DNA from: CAVWCW01 sp963753615
GTDB lineage: Bacteria > Pseudomonadota > Gammaproteobacteria > Chromatiales > Chromatiaceae
Length of the DNA stretch: 64,000 nucleotides
NCBI GenBank assembly: GCA_963753615.1
Contig: CAVWCW010000014.1
Coordinates: 310,001 to 374,000 of the forward strand
Reading direction: 5' to 3'
Below the pieces are notes generated by a model, which saw only the letters and a program-made list of their open reading frames with translations, was not told where the DNA came from and did not search any database. A program made the translations under genes and the position numbers. This document shows positions 43,684 to 53,324 of this stretch, in pieces. How positions within the stretch are numbered: the stretch's first letter is position 1; each line of letters starts with the position of its first letter.

Positions 43684-45186
43684 ATGCCCGCCAGCGATCA
43701 GACCCTGTGCATTGCCGAACTGATGGAGACCAGCGGCGTCAAATTCGGCACCAGCGGCGCCCGCGGTCTGGCCGCCGATATGACAGACGCGGTCTGTTAT
43801 GCCTACACCCAGGCCTTTCTCCAGCATTTGACCCGACAGGGAGCCGTGGCGGCGGGTTCGGCGCTGGCCGTTGCCGGCGATTACCGCCCGAGCAGCGGGC
43901 GTATCGCCAACGCCTGCGCCTGGGCCGCCCGCGATCTCGGCTTTGCGCCCGTTTACTGCGGGCGCCTGCCAACCCCGGCTGTAGCCAATTTCGGGTTGCG
44001 CCGGGGTATCCCCAGCCTGATGATCACCGGCAGCCACATTCCGGAAGATCGCAACGGCATCAAGTTCTATAAACCGGCGGGGGAGATTCTGAAGCCGGAC
44101 GAGGAAGGCATCCGCGCCCAGCGGGTGGGCCTGCCGGCCGGCGCCTTCGATGCCGCCGGCGCCCTGCTGAATCCGGAGCCGGGGTTGCCCGCAGAGGATC
44201 CCAGCGCTTACCGGGGTTATGTGCGGAGGTTCCTGGATTTTTTGCCCGCCGGCTGCCTCGCGGGGCTGCGGGTCGGTCTATACGAGCACTCCAGCGTGGC
44301 TCGGGACGTTGCCTACGAGGTCATGACCGGGCTTGGCGCCCGGGTCACCCGCCTGGCCCGGTCCGAGCGCTTCGTACCGGTGGACACCGAGGCGATCCGC
44401 CCCGAAGACGTTCGCCTGGGCCGGGACTGGGGCCAATCGGGCGACTTCGACTGTCTGTTTTCCACCGACGGCGACGGCGATCGCCCGTTGGTGGGGGACG
44501 AGCAAGGCAACTGGTTGCGAGGCGATCTGGCCGGGGTGCTTTGTGCGCGCTACCTGGGTGCCGACGCGGTGGTGACGCCGGTCAGCTCCAATACGCTGGT
44601 GGAAAAGTGCGGCTGGTTCCGACGGGTGTTGCGCACCCGAATCGGGTCGCCCTATGTCATTGCCCGCATGCAACTGGCCCGCGAAGCGGGTTACCGTCGT
44701 GTAATGGGGTACGAGGCCAACGGCGGTTTCCTGCTCGCCAGCGACCTGGAGCGTGACGGCCGGCGGTTGCTTAATCTTCCGACCCGCGACGCCCTTATCG
44801 TCGGGCTGGCGCTGCTGTTATTGGCCCGTGACCTGGGCCGCCCCCTATCCGGCCTGCTGGACGGGCTTCCCGCGAGCTTCACCGCGAGTGGCCGGCTCAA
44901 GGCGTTTCCCGGCGAACTGAGTCGTGTCCGTCTGGCCGTCCTCGACAGCGGCGATCCCGCTGCCGACCGGACCGCCGCCGAGGCCCTGTTCGGCGGCCGC
45001 TTCGGCCCGGTAGCGGACATCGACCACACCGACGGCGTGCGCATCACCTTCGCCAGCGGCGAGATCGCCCACCTGCGGCCCTCGGGTAACGCCCCGGAGC
45101 TGCGCGCCTACAACGAGGCCGACAGCCAAGCGCGGGCCGAGATGAACCGCATTTGCCTAGAGATTCTGGAGGGCTGGCGAGCTTAG
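43684..45186 (+). CDS. Phosphohexomutase (phosphomannomutase/phosphoglucomutase superfamily)
   Basis: A 500-residue enzyme of the alpha-D-phosphohexomutase family. The catalytic serine loop is TGSHIPEDRNGIKFY with Ser117, in which Ile replaces the usual Asn of SHNP. The metal loop is DGDGDRPLVGDE, where Pro replaces the usual second-line residue; the sugar-binding loop is GYEANGGF and the phosphate loop RPSGNAPELRAY. It probably interconverts hexose 6- and 1-phosphates for polysaccharide or LPS precursors. The changes in two loops suggest a divergent subgroup, so substrate is uncertain. The start at 43684 follows a likely ribosome site GAGGA. Confidence 0.9.
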   Translation: MPASDQTLCIAELMETSGVKFGTSGARGLAADMTDAVCYAYTQAFLQHLTRQGAVAAGSALAVAGDYRPSSGRIANACAWAARDLGFAPVYCGRLPTPAVANFGLRRGIPSLMITGSHIPEDRNGIKFYKPAGEILKPDEEGIRAQRVGLPAGAFDAAGALLNPEPGLPAEDPSAYRGYVRRFLDFLPAGCLAGLRVGLYEHSSVARDVAYEVMTGLGARVTRLARSERFVPVDTEAIRPEDVRLGRDWGQSGDFDCLFSTDGDGDRPLVGDEQGNWLRGDLAGVLCARYLGADAVVTPVSSNTLVEKCGWFRRVLRTRIGSPYVIARMQLAREAGYRRVMGYEANGGFLLASDLERDGRRLLNLPTRDALIVGLALLLLARDLGRPLSGLLDGLPASFTASGRLKAFPGELSRVRLAVLDSGDPAADRTAAEALFGGRFGPVADIDHTDGVRITFASGEIAHLRPSGNAPELRAYNEADSQARAEMNRICLEILEGWRA

Positions 45187-45217
45187 CCCGCTAATCAAGA
45201 CCGGGTCGCGGCGCTAG

Positions 45218-45406
45218 TCCGCTACCCGGGCCGCCAAGCGGCTGCGCTTAAGCGACTGGAAATTCGAGACCGTGAAAAGGACTCGGTAGGCGTCTGCAGC
45301 GAAACACCCGGTATAACGCCGCCCGGCTATCGCACCCCTGGCTGGTTTCTGCACGCCTGGGTCAACCGGTAGCTACGGCCACCGATTTCGCCCCAGAGCG
45401 GCGCCC
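45218..45406 (-). repeat. Dispersed ~200-bp structured repeat, copy C (inverted)
   Basis: Third copy, on the minus strand, of the element at 10166 and 32172. It carries ATCGGTGGCCGTAGCTACCG and then GCCGGGCGGC paired with GCCGCTTGGC: two bases differ from copies A and B, but both changes give G-U pairs, so the ten-pair stem survives as RNA. Conserved blocks TCGCTGCAGACG and GGTCTCGAATTTCCAG remain. It lies between the phosphohexomutase gene and the 3' end of sulP. Confidence 0.85.
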
Positions 45407-45473
45407 AGCCGCACGGCCCTGCGCCAGGGACTCAAAACCCGGTGAAATATCCCGGCCTGCGGAACTCGGCCGC

Positions 45474-47235
45474 TCAGCGCCGGCATTCGAGAAAGATGCG
45501 TTGCTCGCAGCGCTCGCAGATCGACCGATCCAGCTTTTGATAGATGGCGTGGATCGCCGCCTCCTTGGATTGGAAGATGTTTCGCGCGCCCGCAGCGTCC
45601 ATGCAGCCGCAGCGCTCCAGCGCCTCCCAAAGACCTTGCTTGACGTTGATGAGATAGAAGCCCCCGCCGTCGGCCTTGCGCCGCGCCGCCTCCTGGGCGA
45701 GGGCGTTGCCTCCTTGCAGATCGACGAAGTTGATGCCGCTGGCCACCAGCGCCAGGTGCCGCTGCTCCGGGTGTTCGGCGCGAAAGTGATCGAAGGTCTG
45801 TTCCACATGGTTGACCGAGCCGAAAAACAGGGAGCCGTCGATGCGGATAATGCGCAACTGCGGACATTGGGTGACCCCCAGTTCAGTCGAGAGGGCGCGT
45901 TTCGGCAGTCGCGGGTCGGGTGTCAGCGTGACGATGCGGGGCTTCGACGTACGCTCGAGATAGAGCACCAGGGATAGCAGCACGCCAGCGAAGATGGCGA
46001 ACTCCAGTTCCAGAAACAGGGCGGAGAAAAAGGTCACTGCCAGCACCGCCGTCTCGCGTTTGGATGCATGCAGGATGTGGGCGATCTCCTCGAAGTCGAT
46101 CAGCCCCCAGGCGACCAGAAACAGCACCCCGGCCATGGCGGCCTTCGGCAGGTAACTGGCCAGCGGCGCTACCAGCAGCACGATCAGCATCAGCAGAAAA
46201 CCGGCGTAGACGGCGGCCAACGGGGTGCGCGCTCCGGCCTCGAAGTTGACCCCGCTGCGGTTGAACGAGCCGGTGGCGACGTAGCCCGAGAAGAAGGAAC
46301 CGGCGATATTGGACAAGCCCTGGCCGATAAATTCCTGATTGCCGTCGATGCGGTAACCGCCCCGGGCGGCCAGGGAACGGCCAATGGAGACCGCCTCGGT
46401 GAGGGCGAAGAGCGTGACGGCGAGCGCCGAGGGGGCCAGGTGCTTGATGTTGTCGAGGGTCAGCGCCGGGGCCGACAGCGGCGGAAGGCTGGCGGGAAGG
46501 GCTCCGACGGTGGCGATGCCGGCGGCCTCGGCCCCGAAGATGTTGTCGAGGGCCAAGCGCTACCAGGCTGCCGCCGACCATCGCGGCGATCATATAGGGG
46601 ATGCGGGGCAGCCAGACGCGCACGGCGATGCCGATCGCCAAGGTAGCGACAGCGACCGCGGTAGCGCCGGCATGGACCTCCAGGATGTGGTGGCCAAACT
46701 GGATCAGGATGTCGTGAAAGTGCCCGCCGCTGTCCATGTCCACACCGAAGAAGTGCTTGAGCTGCTTGGCTGCGATCAGCAGCGCCGCTCCGGCGGTGAA
46801 GCCCACCACCACCGAGTGGGAGATGAAATTGACCAGGGCCCCCATGCGGGCGAAGCCTAGGGCCAGCTCGAGCACGCCAACCATAAAAGTGAGCGTCAGG
46901 GCGAGGGTCACATAGTCCGGGGTGCCGGGTACCGCCATGAGCGAGAGAGAAGAGAACAGCACCACCGAGGCGGCGGTGGTGGGCCCGGAGACCAGATGTC
47001 GCGAGGAGCCGAAGAAGGCGGCGATGATAGCCGGGACCATGCCCGCGTAGAGGCCATACTCGGGCGGCATGCCCGCGATGGTCGCGAAGGCCACGCCCTG
47101 GGGCAGGACCACGATGGCGCCGGTGACGGCGGCCATAAGGTCGGCCTTGATCTCCTGCGGGCCCACGCCCGGAAGCCAGCGCATAAAGGGCATGAGCCAC
47201 GACCAGCGGGCGAATGGCTGTGCTTGTCGCATCAT
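45474..47235 (-). pseudogene. SulP-family anion transporter with STAS domain, frameshifted
   Basis: An inner-membrane sulfate/bicarbonate-type transporter. The N-terminal half (47235 to about 46556) has the SulP blocks LPQGVAFATIAGMPPEYGLYAGMVPAI and HLVSGPTTAASVVLFSS. The C-terminal half is in another frame (46556 to 45474) and has EFIGQGLSNIAGSFFSGY, then the cytoplasmic STAS domain (RIIRIDGSLFFGSVNHVE). Removing one extra C near 46551-46556 rejoins them as VALALDNIFGAEA, giving about 587 residues. The C-terminus ends with CERCEQRIFLEC, a cysteine cluster not usual in SulP. The substrate cannot be told. The break may be real or a base-call error. Confidence 0.85.
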
Positions 47236-47548
47236 GAGGGGCCTCGTCCCAGAGCGGCGAAAAGGGTAGTGCGCGGACCTGGGGTCGGCTCCGGCGCCCG
47301 AGGGGGAGGCGCGCGGGGCGGTTGGGGAAACCCAGAAACCGCTAATCTTCTAAATTATACCAAGGCGTGGCCGCGCTGTCGCTTCCGCATCGGCGGTCGA
47401 TTCGGGGGCGCGGCGATGGGGGGCGGCCAGGGCAGGCTCCCGGCCCGCCTTGCTGGTGGACGGGATCTTCGGAACTGGTTGCGACGCCCTGGCGGCTGGG
47501 GTTTCCGCGATCTTCGGTAAATCGACTGGATGACGGGAGACGGCGATA
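47236..47548. other. Upstream region of sulP
   Basis: A 313-bp stretch between the sulP start and the 3' end of the 2-hydroxyacid dehydrogenase gene. Besides the promoter candidate at 47354-47382, it has no gene or strong repeat. The short open frames here have no ribosome site. Confidence 0.4.
47354..47382 (-). promoter_or_regulatory. Candidate sigma-70 promoter for sulP
   Basis: On the minus strand a perfect TATAAT (47354-47359) is preceded after 17 bases by GCGACA (47377-47382), which shares the last three bases of the -35 consensus. The AT-rich stretch stands out from GC-rich surroundings. It would give a leader of about 110 bases before the sulP start at 47235. Confidence 0.45.
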
Positions 47549-48511
47549 TCAGGCCAGGCGATTGCGCCTTTCGCCGGCGCCGAAGGCACGGATGTTGGCA
47601 ACCAACTGGTCGAGCAGGCGCTGGCGGGATTCGCGGCTGGCCCAGGCAATATGGGGCGTGAGGATCAGGTTGGGAATGCCGGGCTCGAGCAGGGGGCTGC
47701 CCGAGATCGGGGGCTCGCGCTCCAGCACGTCGACGCCGGCGCCACCCAGGCGCCCTGCGTGCAGGGCGTCTGCCAAAGCCGCTTCGTCCACGATGCCGCC
47801 ACGGGCGGTGTTGATGAGCAAGGCGTCGGCGCGCATAAGGGCCAGTGCCCGGGGGCCGATCAGGTTGCGGGTGTCAGGGGTCAGGGGGCAGTGCAGGCTG
47901 AGGATGTCTACCTCGGGCAGCAGTGCGTCCAATGGCTGCCTGTCCGGGGCCGGCTCGCCTCCCGGGCGCTGGGCCAGCAGGAGTTCCATACCGAAGGCCT
48001 GGGCCACCGCTCCGACCGCTTGTCCCAACTCGCCGTAGCCGACGATTCCGAGGCGCCGCCCCGCCAGCTCGCGGATCGGGTAGTCGAGCAGGCAGAACTG
48101 GCGGCTGCGCTGCCAGGCCCCTGCCGCCAGGGCCGCCTGGTACTGGGGCAGGCGGGTGGTCAGGGCCAGGACCAGGGCGAACACATGCTGCACCACCGCC
48201 GGGGTTGCGTAGCCGGTGACATTAGCGACCGCTATGCCCAGTTCCCGGGCCGCTGCCAGGTCGACGTTGTTGGTGCCGGTGGCAGCCACGCAGATCAGGC
48301 GCAGGTGCCCTGCCCCCTCCAGCAGCGGCCGGTCCAGCACCACCTTATTGCTGACCACCAACTCGGCGCCGCGGATGCGCTCCGCGGTCTTCGCGGGGGC
48401 GCTGGCGGGGTGCCAGTCCCAGCGCTCGCACAGGGGTTCAAGCCCGGAGCGGTCCAGGTCGCCCCGGTCCACCGACTCCAGATCGAGAAACACGCCGCGG
48501 GTGAAGGTCAC
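47549..48511 (-). CDS. D-2-hydroxyacid dehydrogenase (glycerate dehydrogenase-like)
   Basis: A 320-residue NAD-dependent enzyme. The nucleotide-binding motif is LGIVGYGELGQAVGAVAQAFG, and the catalytic triad is Arg in INTARGG, Glu in VLEREPP and His in TPHIAWAS. YATPAVVQHVFALVLAL is typical of the hydroxypyruvate reductase/glycerate dehydrogenase branch. It likely reduces hydroxypyruvate or glyoxylate. It stands alone between sulP and the cytochrome c' gene on the same strand, with about 100 bp to the latter. Confidence 0.92.
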   Translation of the reverse strand: MTFTRGVFLDLESVDRGDLDRSGLEPLCERWDWHPASAPAKTAERIRGAELVVSNKVVLDRPLLEGAGHLRLICVAATGTNNVDLAAARELGIAVANVTGYATPAVVQHVFALVLALTTRLPQYQAALAAGAWQRSRQFCLLDYPIRELAGRRLGIVGYGELGQAVGAVAQAFGMELLLAQRPGGEPAPDRQPLDALLPEVDILSLHCPLTPDTRNLIGPRALALMRADALLINTARGGIVDEAALADALHAGRLGGAGVDVLEREPPISGSPLLEPGIPNLILTPHIAWASRESRQRLLDQLVANIRAFGAGERRNRLA

Positions 48512-48617
48512 GGTATCCGCGTATCAATGCTCAGTGCGTTACTGGGGAAGCGCCCCCGGACCCTTGCGGTTCCGGGGGCTGCGTTCATCGGCTGTGGCCC
48601 TGGCGCTGCGGGGCCCC

Positions 48618-49079
48618 TTACTCCTTGTACTGCTTGTGGCAGGCCTTGCAGGTCTTGCGGGTGGCGTCGAACTGCGCCGCGATGGCCGCCTTGTCGCCGC
48701 CGGCGGCTACTTCGGCCAGCTTGGCGGACTCCTGCTTGAGGTCATCGTACTTGGCTGCGAAGTCGTCCCAATCGAGCCAGATTTCGGACATGGCGGCACT
48801 GTCTTCGCTCACCGAGTCGTCGGGGAAGCCGGATAACACATCCAGGGCGGCGGCGCTGGCCAGGTCCTGGGCATGGCGGGCGAAGACGGCCTGGTCGTAG
48901 GGGATCTTGTCCTTGAGCATGGCGCCCATGGGGCCGAGGTTCCAGCTGAGTACATTCATCACGCCCGACCGGTAGTCGATGGCGTCCTGGAGGGAGTCGT
49001 CGCTGGCCAGGCTGGGGACGGCAAGGCCGGCGCACAGCAGGGCCGGCAGCAGGGTGATGGCAAGGCGTTTTTGCGGCAT
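48618..49079 (-). CDS. Cytochrome c'
   Basis: A 153-residue periplasmic haem protein. The signal peptide (LLPALLCAGLAVPSLA) ends near residue 26. The mature part is a four-helix bundle with a single haem site CKACH at 144-148 close to the C-terminus, the mark of cytochrome c'. The early YRSGVMNVLSWN motif fits the family. Cytochromes c' bind NO and CO and are linked to NO detoxification. The family is common in purple and sulfur-oxidising proteobacteria, which fits the presence of sqr. Confidence 0.93.
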   Translation of the reverse strand: MPQKRLAITLLPALLCAGLAVPSLASDDSLQDAIDYRSGVMNVLSWNLGPMGAMLKDKIPYDQAVFARHAQDLASAAALDVLSGFPDDSVSEDSAAMSEIWLDWDDFAAKYDDLKQESAKLAEVAAGGDKAAIAAQFDATRKTCKACHKQYKE

Positions 49080-49237
49080 GGGTTTCTCCAGCTTGGGTTG
49101 AGCGGCGGGCCGGCCCTATGCCGGGGTGCCGCGAATAAAGAACCTCAACTCCTTTCTCATAGTCAGAGCCGGGAGATTTTTCAACCCCCGGCGGCCTATA
49201 ATTGCCGCCATCTTCCGCCAGTTCCCCCGGGCCGTCC

Positions 49238-52200
49238 ATGACTTCTGCCAGCCAGCGCATCCGCGAAATCCCCTATAACTACACCTCGTTCTCCGACCGC
49301 GAGATCGTCATCCGCTATCTGGGCGAGCAGATCTGGCAGCTGATCGAGGAATTGCGCGGCAGCCGCCGTACCGGGCGCTCGGCGCGCATGCTGTTCGAGG
49401 TACTGGGTGACATCTGGGTGGTGGACCGCAATCCCTTTCTCCAGGACGACCTGAGCGAGAACCCGCATCGGCGCAAGGCCCTGACGGCTGCGCTCGATCA
49501 CCGCCTGGACCAGTTCGAGGCCCGCGCCAACGACAACCGCAAGGCCCTGGATCTGCTGGCCGCCGCGCGCCAAGCGGTGGCTGAGTTCGCGGCCCGCTGC
49601 GAGGAGCAGGTGCGTCTGCGCGAGCGCGCCCAGCGGGCCCTGTTGCGCCACACCGGGCGCGACAATATCGACTTCAGCGGACTGGCCCGCGTGTCCCACG
49701 CCACCGACGCCACCGACTGGCGGGTGGAGTTCCCGTTGGTGGTCTTGAGCCCGGACACCGAACAGGAGACCGCGGCCCTGGTGCAGACCTGCATCGACCT
49801 GGGGCTGACGGTGATCCCCCGCGGCGGCGGCACGGGCTACACCGGCAGTGCGGTGCCTTTGGACCGCCATAGCGCGGTGATCAATACCGAGAAGCTGGAA
49901 CAGCTTGGCCTGGTCGAGATGCTGGAACTTCCCGGCGTGCCGGGCCGCTGGCCCACGGTGCGCACCGGGGCCGGGGTGGTGACGCGGCGGGTGTCCGAAT
50001 TGGCCGAGGCCCAGGGCCTGGCCTTCGCCGTGGACCCCACCTCGCAAGACGCCTCCACCATCGGCGGCAATATCGCCATGAACGCGGGCGGCAAGAAGGC
50101 GGTGCTCTGGGGCACCACCCTGGACAACCTGGTGTCCTGGCGCCTGGTTACCCCGGACGCCGAGTGGCTGGAGGTGGAGCGCCTGGACCACAACCGCGGC
50201 AAGATCCACGACCAGGAGCGGGTGCGTTTTCGAATCCGCCGCTTCGGCGCCGACGGCAGGAGCGAGATCGGCGAGCCGGAGCTGCTGGACCTGCCCGGAT
50301 CCGCCTTCCGCAAGGCCGGTCTGGGCAAGGACGTGACCGACAAGTTTCTGAGCGGCCTGCCGGGGGTGCAGAAGGAAGGCTGCGACGGTCTGATCACCTC
50401 GGCCCGCTTTCTGTTGCACCGCATGCCCGAGCATGTGCGTACCGTCTGCCTGGAGTTCTTCGGCAGCGATCTGGGCCGGGCGGTGCCGGCCATCGTCGAG
50501 GTCAAGGACTACTTGGAGGCGGCCCCCGGGGTTCTGTTGGTTGGCCTGGAGCATTTAGATGAACGCTACGTCAAGGCGGTCAACTACTCGACCAAGGCGC
50601 CGCGCCGGGAGCGTCCCAAGATGGTGCTGCTGGCGGACATTGCCGGCGACGACCCGGACCAGGTGGCCGCCGCGGCCTCGCAGGTGGTGCGCTTGGCCAA
50701 TGCCCGCGACGCCGAGGGCTTCGTCGCCGTCAGCCCCGAGGCACGGCGCCGTTTCTGGCTCGATCGCGCCCGCACCGCCGCTATCTCCGCCCACACCAAC
50801 GCCTTCAAGATCAACGAGGACGTGGTCATCCCCCTGGAGCGCCTGGCCGATTACAGCCAGGGCATCGAGCGCATCAATATCGAGCAATCCATTGCCAACA
50901 AGATCGAGATCGCCGACGCTGTGCTCGCCTACCTGGAAGGACCCCTGAACGAGGCCCGGCTGGGGGCGGACTTCGAGGACAGCGCCGAGGCCAGCGCCAT
51001 CCTCGAGGCTAAGCGCGAGGCCGCCCGGGATGCCATGCGCCGGGCCCGCGGCCGCTGGGAACTGCTATTGGCCCAGCTCGACGCCCCCGCCGAGGCCCAT
51101 GCCCAACTCCTGAGCGGCGACGAGAAAGAGCGGATCCGCCCCGGCGACCGGCTGCTAGATCTGCTGCTTCGGCGCGACCTGGTGATCTCCTACCGGCGCG
51201 AGGTGGCCGAGCGGCTGCGCGAGATCTTCCCCGGCCGCGATCTGGAGGCGGTGCGCGAACGCCTCGACCGTATCCACGGGGGAATTCGCAACGCCCGCCT
51301 GTTCGTGGCCCTGCACATGCACGCCGGCGACGGCAATGTGCACACCAATATCCCGGTGCACTCCCAAAACTACACCATGCTGCACCGGGCCGAGCGCATG
51401 GTCGACCGCATTATGGAACTGGCCCAGGGCCTGGGCGGCGTGATCAGCGGCGAGCATGGGGTCGGCATCACCAAGCTGCAGTACCTGGAGGCCGAAAAGC
51501 TGGCCCGCTTCGCCGAGTACAAGCAGCGGGTGGACCCGGACGGCCGCTTCAATCGGGGCAAGCTATTGGCCGGGGCCGGGTTGCAGAACGCCTACACTCC
51601 CTCGTTGCAGCTGCTGGAGCAGGAGGCGATCATTCTCGAAGAGAGCGAACTCGGGGCGCTAAATGACGACATCAAGCACTGTCTGCGCTGCGGCAAGTGC
51701 AAGCCGGTGTGCCAGACCCATATCCCCCGCGCCAACCTGCTCTACTCGCCGCGCAACAAGATCCTCGCCAGCGGCCTGATTATCGAGGCCTTTCTGTACG
51801 AAGAGCAGACCCGGCGCGGCCTCTCGGTGCGCCACTTCGACGAGATGAACGACGTCGCCGATCATTGCACCGTCTGCCACAAGTGCGCCAATCCCTGCCC
51901 GGTGAACATCGACTTCGGGGAGGTAAGCATCCGCATGCGCAACATTCTCAGCGAGCGCGGCCAGAAGCGGCGCAACCTGGGTACCAGCGCCGCCCTGGCC
52001 TTCCTCAATATCACCGATCCCCGCAGCGTCCGCTGGCTGCGCAAGGGGATGCTGGAATGGGGTTTCCGCGGCATCAATCTGGGCCACGCCCTGGTCAAGC
52101 GCCTGGGACTGCTCGGGCGCCCCGACGCCATCCCCCCGGCCACCGTCAGGCCGCCCCGCGGGGACCAGAAGCTGGTCGGCATGCTGCGCCGGCCGCTGCG

Positions 52201-53089
52201 GGTGGACCTGCCGAGCCACACCGCCCGCGCGGTGCTGGGGCTGGAAGAGCGGGGCATCATCCCGATCCTGCGTGATCCGCGAAAGGCCGGTGACGACGCC
52301 GACGCCGTTTTTTACTTCCCCGGCTGTGGCTCCGAGCGCCTGTTCAGCGACATCGCCCTGGCCGCCCTGGCCCTGCTCTACGAGCGGGGCGTGCAGACCG
52401 TGCTGCCGCCCGGTTACCTGTGCTGCGGCTATCCGCAGAAGGCCGCGGGCCAGAAGGATCGGGGCCAGCAGATCACCACCGAAAACCGGGTGCTGTTCCA
52501 CCGTGTCGCCAACACCCTGAACTACCTGGATATCCGCACCGTAGTGGTCACCTGCGGCACCTGCATCGACCAGCTGCTGGAGTACGAATTCGACAAGATC
52601 TTCCCCGGCTGCCGTCTGCTCGATATCCACGAATACCTGGCCGAGCTGGGCGTGCAGACCCAAGGTGTGCCCGGGCAGGGCTACCTCTACCACGACCCCT
52701 GCCACACCCCGATCAAACAGACCAACCCGACCAAGTTGGCGGGCCAACTGCTCGGCCAGCCGACCCTCCTCAGCGATCGCTGCTGCGGCGAGGCGGGCAC
52801 CCTGGGCACCGCGCGGCCCGACATCGCCCGGCAACTGCGCTACCGCAAGGCCGAGGAACTCAAGTTCGGCGTGCGGCAGCTCACCGGCCAGCCGCTCGCG
52901 GGCGCCGCAACCAAACTCCTCACCACCTGCCCCGCCTGCGTGCAGGGCCTGAGCCGCTACAAGGACGACACCGGCCTCAGCGCTGAACACCTGACGGTGG
53001 AATTGGCCCGGCTGCAGCTTGGGGAAACCTGGAAACAGGCGTTCCTGGACCGGGCCAAGCGGGGCGGGGTGGAGCGGGTCTTGCTGTAG
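49238..53089 (+). CDS. Giant FAD-linked oxidoreductase with DUF3683, ferredoxin and cysteine-rich CCG domains
   Basis: A 1283-residue cytoplasmic fusion. In order: an N-terminal DUF3683 region (about 1-160); an FAD-binding PCMH domain (about 165-400, VIPRGGGTGYTGSAVPLD and GGNIAMNAGGKKAV); an FAD-linked oxidase C-terminal domain (to about 790, with MHAGDGNVHTNIP and GVISGEHGVGITKLQ); two 4Fe-4S motifs, CLRCGKCKPVC and CTVCHKCANPC (about 815-895); and two CCG cysteine-rich domains (PGCGSER ... CCGYPQ; DPCH ... CCGEAGTLG). The parts equal the Dld/GlcD, ferredoxin and GlpC/HdrD-type modules, so it likely oxidises a 2-hydroxyacid such as D-lactate or glycolate and passes electrons on. The substrate is not known. 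The start at 49238 is chosen from family fit. Confidence 0.9.
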   Translation: MTSASQRIREIPYNYTSFSDREIVIRYLGEQIWQLIEELRGSRRTGRSARMLFEVLGDIWVVDRNPFLQDDLSENPHRRKALTAALDHRLDQFEARANDNRKALDLLAAARQAVAEFAARCEEQVRLRERAQRALLRHTGRDNIDFSGLARVSHATDATDWRVEFPLVVLSPDTEQETAALVQTCIDLGLTVIPRGGGTGYTGSAVPLDRHSAVINTEKLEQLGLVEMLELPGVPGRWPTVRTGAGVVTRRVSELAEAQGLAFAVDPTSQDASTIGGNIAMNAGGKKAVLWGTTLDNLVSWRLVTPDAEWLEVERLDHNRGKIHDQERVRFRIRRFGADGRSEIGEPELLDLPGSAFRKAGLGKDVTDKFLSGLPGVQKEGCDGLITSARFLLHRMPEHVRTVCLEFFGSDLGRAVPAIVEVKDYLEAAPGVLLVGLEHLDERYVKAVNYSTKAPRRERPKMVLLADIAGDDPDQVAAAASQVVRLANARDAEGFVAVSPEARRRFWLDRARTAAISAHTNAFKINEDVVIPLERLADYSQGIERINIEQSIANKIEIADAVLAYLEGPLNEARLGADFEDSAEASAILEAKREAARDAMRRARGRWELLLAQLDAPAEAHAQLLSGDEKERIRPGDRLLDLLLRRDLVISYRREVAERLREIFPGRDLEAVRERLDRIHGGIRNARLFVALHMHAGDGNVHTNIPVHSQNYTMLHRAERMVDRIMELAQGLGGVISGEHGVGITKLQYLEAEKLARFAEYKQRVDPDGRFNRGKLLAGAGLQNAYTPSLQLLEQEAIILEESELGALNDDIKHCLRCGKCKPVCQTHIPRANLLYSPRNKILASGLIIEAFLYEEQTRRGLSVRHFDEMNDVADHCTVCHKCANPCPVNIDFGEVSIRMRNILSERGQKRRNLGTSAALAFLNITDPRSVRWLRKGMLEWGFRGINLGHALVKRLGLLGRPDAIPPATVRPPRGDQKLVGMLRRPLRVDLPSHTARAVLGLEERGIIPILRDPRKAGDDADAVFYFPGCGSERLFSDIALAALALLYERGVQTVLPPGYLCCGYPQKAAGQKDRGQQITTENRVLFHRVANTLNYLDIRTVVVTCGTCIDQLLEYEFDKIFPGCRLLDIHEYLAELGVQTQGVPGQGYLYHDPCHTPIKQTNPTKLAGQLLGQPTLLSDRCCGEAGTLGTARPDIARQLRYRKAEELKFGVRQLTGQPLAGAATKLLTTCPACVQGLSRYKDDTGLSAEHLTVELARLQLGETWKQAFLDRAKRGGVERVLL

Positions 53090-53108
53090 GGGAAACGCCG
53101 ACCGTCAG

Positions 53109-53143
53109 CCCGGAATTTCACCAGGCCGGGTGAAATATCCGGG
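53109..53143. repeat. Imperfect palindrome carrying the CCGGATATTTCACC motif
   Basis: CCGGAATTTCACC (53110-53122) and GGTGAAATATCCGG (53129-53142) pair with a single bulged base around a six-base loop. The same motif in the CCGG-ATATTTCACC form occurs beside repeat copies B (32142-32156) and C (45439-45455). It follows the giant oxidoreductase gene by about 20 bp; there is no T-run, so its use as a terminator is doubtful. Confidence 0.6.
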
Positions 53144-53324
53144 GCAGGGTTTCCTCGTTTGCTCGCTGCCTCGACAGAGGCTTTTCGCTGGATTTCAGCG
53201 GCTGTCGGCAGCGGCCGGCAGACCTGCCGATGGCTGCGGATTAGGGTGGCCACCGGGGCGGTGATGGTGTGTCGACCGGCCGCCGGGAGCCCGTGGGCCG
53301 AACGCCCCGGCCTCAATGGCTGGT

